Origin: an uncultured Bacteroidales bacterium
GTDB taxonomy: Bacteria; Bacteroidota; Bacteroidia; Bacteroidales; P3
NCBI GenBank assembly: GCA_946540365.1
Contig: CAMNIH010000069.1
Coordinates: 1-9,185 of the forward strand
DNA length: 9,185 nucleotides
Direction of reading: 5' to 3'
Shown here piece by piece: positions 1-6,434 of this stretch. The translations under genes and the position numbers were made by a program. The first letter of the stretch is position 1, and the number at the start of each line of letters is the position of its first letter. The notes under the pieces were generated by a model. It was not told the origin of the DNA, ran no database searches, and saw only the letters and a program-made list of their open reading frames with translations.

Positions 1-1
1 C

Positions 2-484
2 GATGACGACATCATTGCTGACGCACAACCAACCCCCACGCCTGCCGCGTCTGCCATCCCAACCACCCCGAACAATGAAATAATTGCAGACGCGGCACGC
101 CGCGTCTCTACAAACTCTCCCGATGACGACATCATTGCAGACGCGGCACGCCGCGTCTCTACAGACGCTCCCATTGCCGATAGCAATATACTCGCCGACG
201 CTCAACCTGCAACGGCGGAATCGGTCATCACCGAGGAGGACACCCTGGACTACCTCGAGCAGCGCCTGCTGGCCCTGGCCGACGGCACCCGCGAGGGGCT
301 GCAGAGTACCTACCTGGGGCGCCGCCTGTCCCGCCGCCTGCCCGAGAACGACGAGCTGTTGACCCGCGTCGACGAGGCCCGCGAGCGAACGCCCCGCGGC
401 ATCCGCGTGGTGACCGACCTGGTGGTGAAACTCATCGAGGTGAACAGTAAAGAAAAAAATCAACAAAACAGCATAACATTATGA
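2..484 (+). CDS. Hypothetical protein, C-terminal part (5' end outside window)
   Basis: An open frame runs from the left edge to a TGA at 482-484, about 160 codons, with the start codon outside the window. I do not recognise the family. The visible N-terminal half is a low-complexity linker of four loose repeats ending in IIADA or ILADA. Two of these carry the extra residues ARRVST, encoded by a palindromic DNA element. From about 230 onward the composition changes to a charged, probably helical domain (start EEDTLDYLEQRLLALADG, later RIRVV-like and LVVKLIEVN segments), then a short K/N/Q-rich tail. The frame overlaps the ATG of the next gene by 4 bases (ATGA at 481-484), so the two are probably translationally coupled. 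In Bacteroidetes, genes before GIN-type envelope proteins often belong to ECF sigma/anti-sigma units. That role here is only a guess. The codon pattern and clean overlap make the frame itself credible. Confidence 0.7.
   Translation, partial: DDDIIADAQPTPTPAASAIPTTPNNEIIADAARRVSTNSPDDDIIADAARRVSTDAPIADSNILADAQPATAESVITEEDTLDYLEQRLLALADGTREGLQSTYLGRRLSRRLPENDELLTRVDEARERTPRGIRVVTDLVVKLIEVNSKEKNQQNSITL
83..163. repeat. Two in-frame copies of a 30-bp palindromic element (51-bp period)
   Basis: Identical 30-base copies lie at 83-112 and 134-163, starting ATTGCAGACG and ending GCGTCTCTACA. The core AGACGCGGCACGCCGCGTCT is an inverted repeat with 9-base arms around AC, able to form an 8-bp hairpin with a CACG loop in DNA or mRNA. 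Both copies keep the frame open, reading IIADAARRVST. A 12-base piece in reverse orientation (TGCCGCGTCTGC, 43-54) matches one end of the element. Positions 1-24 match 121-144 at 23 of 24 bases, so the surrounding linker is itself duplicated. This looks like a small palindromic element that landed and was duplicated inside a tolerant linker. Confidence 0.85.
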
Positions 485-1836
485 AGCACAACATTCTTTT
501 GGCCACCATGGCCACCGCCATGATGCTCCCCGCCGCTGCAGGAGCCCAGTCGTCGCAGCTGCTGCCCGACTACATCACCGAAGTTCGTCTCGAAGACTAT
601 GCCATGCTACGCGTGATGCAAGGCGACGAAAACCGCCTCACCGTCGGTGGCAACGCTCGCCAGTTGGGCGACTACAAGACCTCGCGCCTTACCCTCAAAG
701 AGACTGATGACGCGGCCACGCTCTACCTCAAACCGGGCCGCTCGATGGTCTTCAACACGCAGGACTTCAGCAAACTGACCCTCGTCGGCGACTTTGCCCC
801 GATGGACAGCATGGTGCTGCATACCGAGGACTACTCGCACATCGAGTACAAGGGCGACGTGTCGGACACCCTCCGCGCCCGATACATGCGATTAGAGAGC
901 GAAGACTATTCGCGCATCAGCAGCACGAACCCCGTGCAGTACGGCGTGGGACGCTACAATGCCCACGACTACAGCCGCATAGACCTTGCCGCCTACGACC
1001 TCTGCAGCCGGCTGGCTCCCGACGGCGTGACCAACGAGCTCTACACCAACAGCGACTATGGCCGCATCAACAGCGGTCGCTTCACCAAGGACGGCGTGCT
1101 TCAGCATGAGCGTCAGGAGGGTGGATACGACGAGGCGCTGGAAGTGACGGACAAGATCACCACCGGTATCGCCGACATGGCCCGCAAGGCTGTACGCAAG
1201 ATGAACCGCCACCCGTGGGAGACAGAGCTCGACTTCGCCTGGGGTTGGCACAACTGGGGCGACCAGTTGGGCGCCGGCTTCAGCGGCGTGGAGGGCGCTT
1301 CGGCCGTGAGCACGAACTTCCACAACATCCAGCTGGCCATCAACATACCGGTCATCAACGTGCGCGGCTTCGCCTTCAAGGCAGGTTTGGGTATGGACTG
1401 GGACCGCTACAATTTCCAGACTCCTGAGGTGTTCTTCGACGCCTCGGCCTCGCCGATGACCTTCGCCGCCGGCACTACAGGCAGTGCCGTGGCCACTTCG
1501 CGCCTCAAGACCCGCAGCATCGTTGTCCCGCTCAAGTTCGAATTCGGCAATCCCAAGAAGTGGCACATCAGCGTCACCGCTATGCCGGGTCTCAACTGGA
1601 GTGGCAACAATACCGGCCTGCGCCGTCGCTACAACATGGTCGATCCGGCCGGCAGCGGTACCACGCGCAAGGAGAAAGACTACGCCATCAACCAGTACAT
1701 GAACCCCTACCATCTTGATGTGCGTCTGGCAGTGCAGTACAAGGGCTTGGGCCTCTATGTCCAGGCGGCCACCCTGCCGCTGCTCAAGGACGGCTGCCAG
1801 GAGCTCTATCCCGTCAAGTTCGGTATCATCCTGTAA
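481..1836 (+). CDS. Exported GIN/DUF2807-like head repeats plus outer-membrane beta-barrel protein
   Basis: A protein of 451 residues. Residues 1-22 are a signal peptide (cleavage probably after AGA, before QSS). Residues about 35-200 hold a regular motif D[YF][SG][RKH][IL]: QDFSKL at 94, EDYSHI at 116, EDYSRI at 141, HDYSRI at 162 and SDYGRI at 191, with two weaker copies near 39 and 64. This resembles the SDASK-type repeats of the putative adhesin head GIN domain (DUF2807), which folds as a beta-helix. Residues about 248-451 alternate polar and hydrophobic residues with many aromatics (DFAWGWHNWG, GFAFKAGLGMDWDRYNF), typical of a small Bacteroidetes outer-membrane barrel. The likely arrangement is a barrel anchor with an attached repeat domain; which side of the membrane the head faces is not known. 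The start at 481 is set by the signal peptide and by the ATGA overlap with the upstream gene. No Shine-Dalgarno is seen, which is normal in this phylum. Function (adhesion, envelope sensing) is unproven. Confidence 0.8.
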   Translation: MKHNILLATMATAMMLPAAAGAQSSQLLPDYITEVRLEDYAMLRVMQGDENRLTVGGNARQLGDYKTSRLTLKETDDAATLYLKPGRSMVFNTQDFSKLTLVGDFAPMDSMVLHTEDYSHIEYKGDVSDTLRARYMRLESEDYSRISSTNPVQYGVGRYNAHDYSRIDLAAYDLCSRLAPDGVTNELYTNSDYGRINSGRFTKDGVLQHERQEGGYDEALEVTDKITTGIADMARKAVRKMNRHPWETELDFAWGWHNWGDQLGAGFSGVEGASAVSTNFHNIQLAINIPVINVRGFAFKAGLGMDWDRYNFQTPEVFFDASASPMTFAAGTTGSAVATSRLKTRSIVVPLKFEFGNPKKWHISVTAMPGLNWSGNNTGLRRRYNMVDPAGSGTTRKEKDYAINQYMNPYHLDVRLAVQYKGLGLYVQAATLPLLKDGCQELYPVKFGIIL

Positions 1837-1860
1837 ACGACATCATTCCAAGTTTTCACC

Positions 1861-1905
1861 AACCGCCTCCCGCCCAACAACAAACGGGGGGCGGTTTTCT
1901 TTTTG
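1861..1905 (+). terminator. Rho-independent terminator after the beta-barrel gene
   Basis: Arms AACCGCCTCCCG (1861-1872) and CGGGGGGCGGTT (1885-1896) form a 12-bp stem with one T-G wobble and a 12-base loop, followed by TTCTTTTT. It starts 24 bases after the stop codon at 1836. The T tract merges with the -33 element of the next promoter. Confidence 0.9.
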
Positions 1906-1933
1906 GCCTGTTTCAAAATATTGTGTATCTTTG
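1902..1933 (+). promoter_or_regulatory. Bacteroidetes-type housekeeping promoter for argS
   Basis: TTTG at 1902-1905 and TATCTTTG at 1926-1933 match the Bacteroidetes -33 (TTTG) and -7 (TAnnTTTG) elements, with a 20-base spacer. Transcription would start near 1938-1941. That leaves roughly 15 bases before the preferred argS start, and only about 6 before the alternative ATG at 1946. Confidence 0.85.
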
Positions 1934-1954
1934 CAGTTTGAAATAATGGAAAAG

Positions 1955-3733
1955 ATGAATATAGTAGACACTCTTACACAGACTATTAGCCAGGCGCTAC
2001 AGGCGCTTTACGGCATCGAACAGCAGGCTTCGGACATCACGTTGCAGGACACACGGCGCGATTTCAAGGGCGACTACACCCTCGTGGTGTTCCCCTATGT
2101 CAAACAGGCACGGCGCAGCCCCGAAGCCGTGGCGCAGGAGATCGGCACCTACGTGAAAGAACACCTCCCGGTGGTGTGCGGCTTCAACGTCATCAAAGGC
2201 TTCCTCAACTTCGAGGTCTCCGACGAATACTGGTCGCAATTCGTGGCCGAACACTTCGCCGACACCGCCTTCGGTCTGCGGAAAGCCAACCCGGACGGAC
2301 CTCAAGTGGTAATCGAATACAGCAGTCCTAACACAAATAAACCCTTACACTTAGGACATATCAGAAACAACCTCCTCGGATGGTCGGTCAGCCAGTTGCT
2401 GGCCGCCAACGGGGCGAATGTCAAGAAGGTGAACCTGGTCAACGACCGTGGCATCCATATCTGCAAGAGCATGTTGGCCTGGCTTCGCTTTGGCAACGGC
2501 GAGACCCCCGAGAGTACCGGCATGAAAGGCGACCACCTCGTGGGCAAGTACTACGTCGAGTTCGACAAGCACTACAAAGAGGAGGTCAAACAGCTGATGG
2601 AGAGTGGGGTAGAGGAGGAGCAGGCCAAGAAGGAGGCACCGCTGCTGGTGGAAGCCGGACAGATGCTGAAGCGCTGGGAAGAGGGTGATCCCGAGGTGCG
2701 TGCGCTGTGGGAGAAGATGAACGGATGGGTCTACGCCGGTTTCGACGAGACCTATCGCCGCCTGGGCGTCGGATTCGACAAGGTGTACTACGAGTCGCAG
2801 ACCTATCTGCTGGGCAAAGAACTCGTGCAGAAGGGCTTGGACATGGGCGTGTTCTTCCGCAAGGAGGATGGCTCGGTGTGGTGCGACCTGACCGGCGACG
2901 GTCTGGATCAGAAGCTCCTGCTTCGCCGCGACGGCACGAGCGTCTACATGACCCAAGACCTCGGCACCGCGCTCCTGCGCCACAACGATTTCGGAGCCGA
3001 ACGGCTGATCTACGTGGTCGGCAACGAGCAAGACTATCACTTTAAGGTACTGAAGCTAATCCTCGGTAAATTAGGATTTTCGTGGGCAGATAAAGTATAC
3101 CATCTCAGCTACGGAATGGTCGAACTGCCGAACGGCAAGATGAAGAGCCGCGAAGGCACGGTGGTCGACGCCGACGACCTGATCGATGAGATGGAACGCA
3201 CGGCCGAGGAGATGAGCCGCGAGCACGGCAAGAACGACGACCTGAGCCCCGAGGAGCAGCAGCACCTCTACCACATTCTGGCTCTGGGTGCCCTCAAATA
3301 CTTCATCCTCAAGGTGGACCCCACCAAGAACATGCTTTTCAACCCGGCCGAGAGCATCGACTTCAACGGCAATACCGGCCCCTTCATCCAGTACACCCAC
3401 GCCCGCATCCGCAGCATTGTACGTAAAGCAGGGGAGGAGGTAACCGCCGGCAAACCGGTGGCGCTGAGCGACAAAGAGCGTGCCGTTATCAAGGTGCTGC
3501 ACTCGCTGCCAGAGAGCATCGCCGCCGCTGCCGCGGCCTACAGCCCGGCTATGGTGGCCAACTACGCCTACGACCTGGCCAAAGCCTTCAACAGCTTCTA
3601 TCAAGACACGCCCATCCTGCGCGAGACCGACATGGACCTCAAGCATTTCCGTGTCAACCTGTGCGCCATGGTGGCCAACGCATTGAAGAACACAATGAAC
3701 ATCCTCGGCATCGAGGTGCCCGAACGCATGTAA
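1955..3733 (+). CDS. argS: Arginyl-tRNA synthetase
   Basis: Class Ia aminoacyl-tRNA synthetase that charges tRNA-Arg with arginine using ATP in the cytoplasm. From the chosen start it has 592 residues, normal for the family. Order of parts: N-terminal ArgRS additional domain (about 1-90, ending near FNVIKGFLNF); the catalytic HIGH motif as HLGH at 132-135 inside SSPNTNKPLHLGHIRNN; NDRGIHICKSMLAWL; VGNEQDYHF; the KMSKS-equivalent loop KMKSREG at about 395; then the DALR anticodon-binding domain from about 465 (GNTGPFIQYTHARIRS) to the end. The start at 1955 (MNIVDTL) lines up with the first Met of Bacteroides ArgRS proteins as I remember them. An in-frame ATG at 1946 would add MEK but leave almost no leader behind the promoter. 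The in-frame extension further upstream is noncoding. It has its own promoter, and the thioesterase gene follows 3 bases after the stop, so the two are probably co-transcribed. Confidence 0.97.
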   Translation: MNIVDTLTQTISQALQALYGIEQQASDITLQDTRRDFKGDYTLVVFPYVKQARRSPEAVAQEIGTYVKEHLPVVCGFNVIKGFLNFEVSDEYWSQFVAEHFADTAFGLRKANPDGPQVVIEYSSPNTNKPLHLGHIRNNLLGWSVSQLLAANGANVKKVNLVNDRGIHICKSMLAWLRFGNGETPESTGMKGDHLVGKYYVEFDKHYKEEVKQLMESGVEEEQAKKEAPLLVEAGQMLKRWEEGDPEVRALWEKMNGWVYAGFDETYRRLGVGFDKVYYESQTYLLGKELVQKGLDMGVFFRKEDGSVWCDLTGDGLDQKLLLRRDGTSVYMTQDLGTALLRHNDFGAERLIYVVGNEQDYHFKVLKLILGKLGFSWADKVYHLSYGMVELPNGKMKSREGTVVDADDLIDEMERTAEEMSREHGKNDDLSPEEQQHLYHILALGALKYFILKVDPTKNMLFNPAESIDFNGNTGPFIQYTHARIRSIVRKAGEEVTAGKPVALSDKERAVIKVLHSLPESIAAAAAAYSPAMVANYAYDLAKAFNSFYQDTPILRETDMDLKHFRVNLCAMVANALKNTMNILGIEVPERM

Positions 3734-3736
3734 ATT

Positions 3737-4465
3737 ATGATTTACCGGCAACACATAGAAACGCCGTCATATCTGTGCGACATCGACGATCGCCTACATC
3801 CGTGGGCGGCCGTACGTCTGTGTCAGGAAGTGACAGAATATCACGGCAATGCCACAGGCATTGGATTTCAGGAACTCGTCAAGATGAATCACGCCTGGGT
3901 GCTTACCCGCGCACTGTACAACATCTATCGGCGGCCTGATGCTTTCGAACCCATAGACTTGAGCACCTGGTCACGCGGAAACAACGGACTGATCGCCATG
4001 CGCGACTACAAAATGCAGTCAACCAATGGCGAACAGCTCCTGACAGGCACTTCGTATTGGGCTCTTATCGATATGACGAAACGTCGTGCAGTTCGCTTCA
4101 GAGACGTCATCTCAAACTACGAGAACCACGAAATTCTGGCCACAGAACACGCTGAGCTCCAGAAAATACAGTTGCCGGACATGACTGACACACAGCCGTC
4201 CATGCAGCTGCAGATTCCGTATTCGATGCTTGACCACACACGTCACATGAATAACTCGGAATATATCAAGCTGATTTTCGACGTCCTGCACAACTATGAT
4301 TTTGCCACAGACCAGCCGTTTGTCATTGAGTTGAATTTCTTGCTTGAAAGTCGCGCCGGTGAACAACTGACCATAACTCATACAGAATCCAACAGCACCC
4401 ATTATTTCTCCATTGTAAATCCGCGTGGTGCCAGTGTCACAGCCCGTGTGGCGGCATTAAACTAA
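3737..4465 (+). CDS. Acyl-ACP thioesterase (FatA/FatB-like, double hotdog)
   Basis: A cytoplasmic protein of 242 residues with the acyl-ACP thioesterase pattern: an N-terminal hotdog half (about 1-130, with WVLTRALYNIYRRP and the WSRGNNGLIAMRDY segment) and a C-terminal half (about 155-242). It would hydrolyse acyl-ACP to free fatty acid. The active-site motif of the family, DxNxHxNN, appears as DHTRHMNN (166-173): Asp166, His170 and Asn172 are kept, but the catalytic Asn position is Thr168. The later Glu is present in LLES (Glu204), with Ser205 where plant FatB enzymes have Cys. It starts three bases after the argS stop, with no room for a separate promoter, and ends at a strong terminator. 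It is clearly more AT-rich than argS. The changed motif leaves some doubt about substrate or activity, but not about the family. Confidence 0.85.
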   Translation: MIYRQHIETPSYLCDIDDRLHPWAAVRLCQEVTEYHGNATGIGFQELVKMNHAWVLTRALYNIYRRPDAFEPIDLSTWSRGNNGLIAMRDYKMQSTNGEQLLTGTSYWALIDMTKRRAVRFRDVISNYENHEILATEHAELQKIQLPDMTDTQPSMQLQIPYSMLDHTRHMNNSEYIKLIFDVLHNYDFATDQPFVIELNFLLESRAGEQLTITHTESNSTHYFSIVNPRGASVTARVAALN

Positions 4466-4470
4466 ATCAT

Positions 4471-4509
4471 AAATACGTCGTATACAATAATTACGACGTA
4501 TTTTTTTTT
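4471..4509 (+). terminator. Rho-independent terminator after the argS-thioesterase pair
   Basis: Perfect arms AATACGTCGTA (4472-4482) and TACGACGTATT (4492-4502), extendable by one A-T pair on the outside, enclose a 9-base loop. Nine T residues (4501-4509) follow. It begins 6 bases after the stop codon of the thioesterase gene. Confidence 0.92.
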
Positions 4510-4554
4510 ATTGATACTTTTGTATTAATATCGCGGTTATGTTAAATAGAATAT

Positions 4555-4591
4555 GTAAAATAACAGGACATGACCAGAATTGATCATGTCC
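4555..4591 (-). terminator. Possible terminator of the lipoprotein gene
   Basis: Arms GGACATGA (4566-4573) and TCATGTCC (4584-4591) form a perfect 8-bp stem with a 10-base loop, 24 bases past the lipoprotein stop codon. Read on the - strand, the stem is followed by TGTTATTTTA, an imperfect T tract. The position in a convergent gap supports termination, but the tail is weak. Confidence 0.4.
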
Positions 4592-4615
4592 CATCACATA
4601 TGAAAACATTGATTT

Positions 4616-5095
4616 TTACTGAGCAACTTCCGGAGGAGTTTTAGACAGTGTGCAAGAGATATTTCCTATAGCGGTATTATCTCCATTGTATAGGTAACGA
4701 TACTTGCCGGTGATCTTGAGCTCTTTGGCCGACGCCTCATAGACCGTGAAAGCAACAACATATTTTTCATCCATGGTGGGCATCGGATTGGTGATCGTGG
4801 CAGTGACATTGTTATCACGCAGAGTCCACAAGAAAGGAACCGGTTTGTAATCACTCGATGTCCAGCTGGGAACACTGGTAGCATTGCTGATCCACATGGT
4901 GTCCGGAGCCTTGATAATCATCTCGGCACCAGCCCAATTGAAGCCGGTAACGGTATCGGGAGCAAGTGTCAAGGGGAAATACCAAGTGCCGTAGAGTTGG
5001 CTCTCTTCGACCTGAAACTCCTCTGTGCATGAGGTGGTTGCAAATAATGATGCTGCAACAAAAAACATCATTCCAATTTTAGCGATTGCTTTCAT
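4616..5095 (-). CDS. Small lipoprotein, possible lipocalin-like fold
   Basis: A protein of 159 residues. Residues 1-23 form a lipoprotein signal peptide with lipobox TTSC; the lipidated Cys is Cys23. The residues after it, TEEFQVEE, are acidic, which resembles the export signals that send Bacteroidetes lipoproteins to the cell surface, though the match is loose. The mature part starts with a QLYGTWYFPLTL segment, like the first strand (GTW) of lipocalin-like domains, and alternates like a beta sandwich or barrel up to residue 150. No catalytic motif is visible and I cannot name a family with confidence. It lies 67 bases downstream of the carboxypeptidase gene on the same strand, so it may be the last gene of that unit or have its own promoter. 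No clear TAnnTTTG was found in the gap. Base composition is AT-rich, like the carboxypeptidase. Confidence 0.8.
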   Translation of the reverse strand: MKAIAKIGMMFFVAASLFATTSCTEEFQVEESQLYGTWYFPLTLAPDTVTGFNWAGAEMIIKAPDTMWISNATSVPSWTSSDYKPVPFLWTLRDNNVTATITNPMPTMDEKYVVAFTVYEASAKELKITGKYRYLYNGDNTAIGNISCTLSKTPPEVAQ

Positions 5096-5124
5096 AATTA
5101 TTTAAATTTTTGGCTTTAACGGCG

Positions 5125-5145
5125 ATACAATATATTTTATTGTAT
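5125..5145. repeat. AT-rich inverted repeat in the lipoprotein leader region
   Basis: ATACAATA (5125-5132) and TATTGTAT (5138-5145) are perfect 8-base inverted arms around a 5-base centre, in the 67-base gap between the carboxypeptidase stop and the lipoprotein start. No T run follows on the - strand, so it is a poor terminator. It could be an operator or an mRNA-processing hairpin, or arise by chance in AT-rich DNA. Confidence 0.45.
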
Positions 5146-5162
5146 AATAAACTTAAATTATT

Positions 5163-6425
5163 TTACAACTTAATGATTTTATAGGTTTTCCCGTTGATAT
5201 TAATAAGGTATATTCCAGCAGGCAAACCACTCATATCCAACTCACAGTCAACCGATACTGACATCGTCTCCCCCACTTTCTTCCCCATCATATTGAGTAG
5301 AGAGACCTCTGTATCAGGCGTCAATACTCGGACAACAAGTCTGTCTTTAACGGGATTGGGATAAAATTGAATCTGGTTCCGGGCGTCAACTGCAGACACT
5401 CCATTATTCTGCGGCAGCGTGTAGATTTCCTCAATATAATTGATAAATGACGCCGCCAAGGTGTTCCAGTAATGAGGCAACAAGTTACTACTAAGTGTCT
5501 TGACCGTAGACACTTCCATAGTCATCTCCAAGCAATTGTGATAGTAATTCATATAATCCTGGCGGCCACCGTGAATGACATACCAATCGCCGCCCGCAAT
5601 GACACCGGAGGAATTGACATCTTGGAACCGACTGTTGTCAACCGCCCGGGCTGAATCGACGAATCTCTCCCCTACCTCGCGCCACCATAAAGCTTGAGGA
5701 TGAGGATTTTGCCAAGAAGTAAAGCAATCCCACGGATAGTTCATCACCTCGCTCCCGCCATGCAGATTGGCACTGAGAAGAAAATGATGACGGGAGACAT
5801 AGTCGATCATGGCTTCATTTTCCACAGGCAGCGTTGGTTTTGAGGTGCCGAACGGGTCGGGGAATGTGCGGTTAAGGTCGACACCGTCGGCATTGTAGCG
5901 CACCGATCCCTGCACCGTATGATTACCAATATAATATGTACCGTCAGGATTGGCTAAAGGATTGATACAGACATGCACATTGTCAATCAGATCCGTTATT
6001 CTGGACGAGGTGCCGTAACTGGACAGCAGCGTGTCGATCAAGCGGAGCATCATCACATAGCCCGTCACCTCGTCACCATGGATGGTCGAAGAATAGAAGA
6101 ATTCGGGCCGGGAACTGTCGGGCACCGATGAAATCTCCATGCTGAGGATCAATCTGCCCTGGATTGAGTAACCTATCGTGTCCAGGCGGCACAGCGCTGG
6201 ATATGCTTCCTGCCAGTGCTGCATCATGGCCAGATAGGTCTCGTAGGTAGGATAGCGATCCCATGTATCCATTTCCTCCATTGTGACGGCCATGGTCACT
6301 GACTTGGTGGAAAACGGTTCGTCGAGTGGAGGAAAAGCGTCGGGACGCTGTTTAAGCGGAGCCTGAGCAAACAGCATGCAATTCGCTGTAAGAAATATAG
6401 TTACTATAGCAACCAGTCGCCTCAT
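5163..6425 (-). CDS. M14 zinc carboxypeptidase with T9SS C-terminal sorting domain
   Basis: A secreted metallopeptidase of 420 residues. Residues 1-20 are a signal peptide (cleavage probably before QAPLKQ). The M14 domain covers about 58-335: zinc ligands His116 and Glu119 (HGDE) and His222 (LHGG); substrate-binding Asn185-Arg186 (DLNRTF); a candidate catalytic Tyr in the DYMNYY stretch (290-295); and the catalytic Glu304 in CLEMTMEVS. This last stretch resembles the CFEITLELS motif of the carboxypeptidase E/N/D subfamily rather than pancreatic carboxypeptidase A. Residues about 350-420 are a type A T9SS sorting domain (FYPNPVKDRL, LLNMMGKKV, GLPAGIYLINI, final KIIKL), so the protein should cross the outer membrane by T9SS and lose this tail. 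It should remove C-terminal residues from peptides outside the cell; substrate preference is not evident. Its start lies 9 bases after the HMA gene stop, implying one transcript. It is more AT-rich than the TonB receptor gene. Confidence 0.92.
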   Translation of the reverse strand: MRRLVAIVTIFLTANCMLFAQAPLKQRPDAFPPLDEPFSTKSVTMAVTMEEMDTWDRYPTYETYLAMMQHWQEAYPALCRLDTIGYSIQGRLILSMEISSVPDSSRPEFFYSSTIHGDEVTGYVMMLRLIDTLLSSYGTSSRITDLIDNVHVCINPLANPDGTYYIGNHTVQGSVRYNADGVDLNRTFPDPFGTSKPTLPVENEAMIDYVSRHHFLLSANLHGGSEVMNYPWDCFTSWQNPHPQALWWREVGERFVDSARAVDNSRFQDVNSSGVIAGGDWYVIHGGRQDYMNYYHNCLEMTMEVSTVKTLSSNLLPHYWNTLAASFINYIEEIYTLPQNNGVSAVDARNQIQFYPNPVKDRLVVRVLTPDTEVSLLNMMGKKVGETMSVSVDCELDMSGLPAGIYLININGKTYKIIKL

Positions 6426-6434
6426 TTTTAATAC

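Noticed and set aside
83..163. Two identical palindromic repeats with a spacer, CRISPR-like at first sight
   Set aside because: There are only two copies, the spacer is 21 bases, the frame stays open through both, and no cas gene is present. A coding linker with an inserted element fits better.
84..362. Open frame of 92 codons on the + strand at the left edge
   Set aside because: It is a different frame of the 2-484 gene, with a composition unlike a real protein. The 2-484 frame is the one that overlaps the next start cleanly.
892..1713. Open frame of 273 codons on the - strand
   Set aside because: It is antisense to the GIN-like barrel gene, with the same GC-driven bias and no signal or domain.
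1715..1954. Upstream in-frame extension of argS
   Set aside because: It overlaps the end of the barrel gene, a strong terminator and the argS promoter. ArgRS proteins start at the MNI segment.
3071..3754. Open frame of 227 codons on the - strand
   Set aside because: It is antisense to argS, which is certain.
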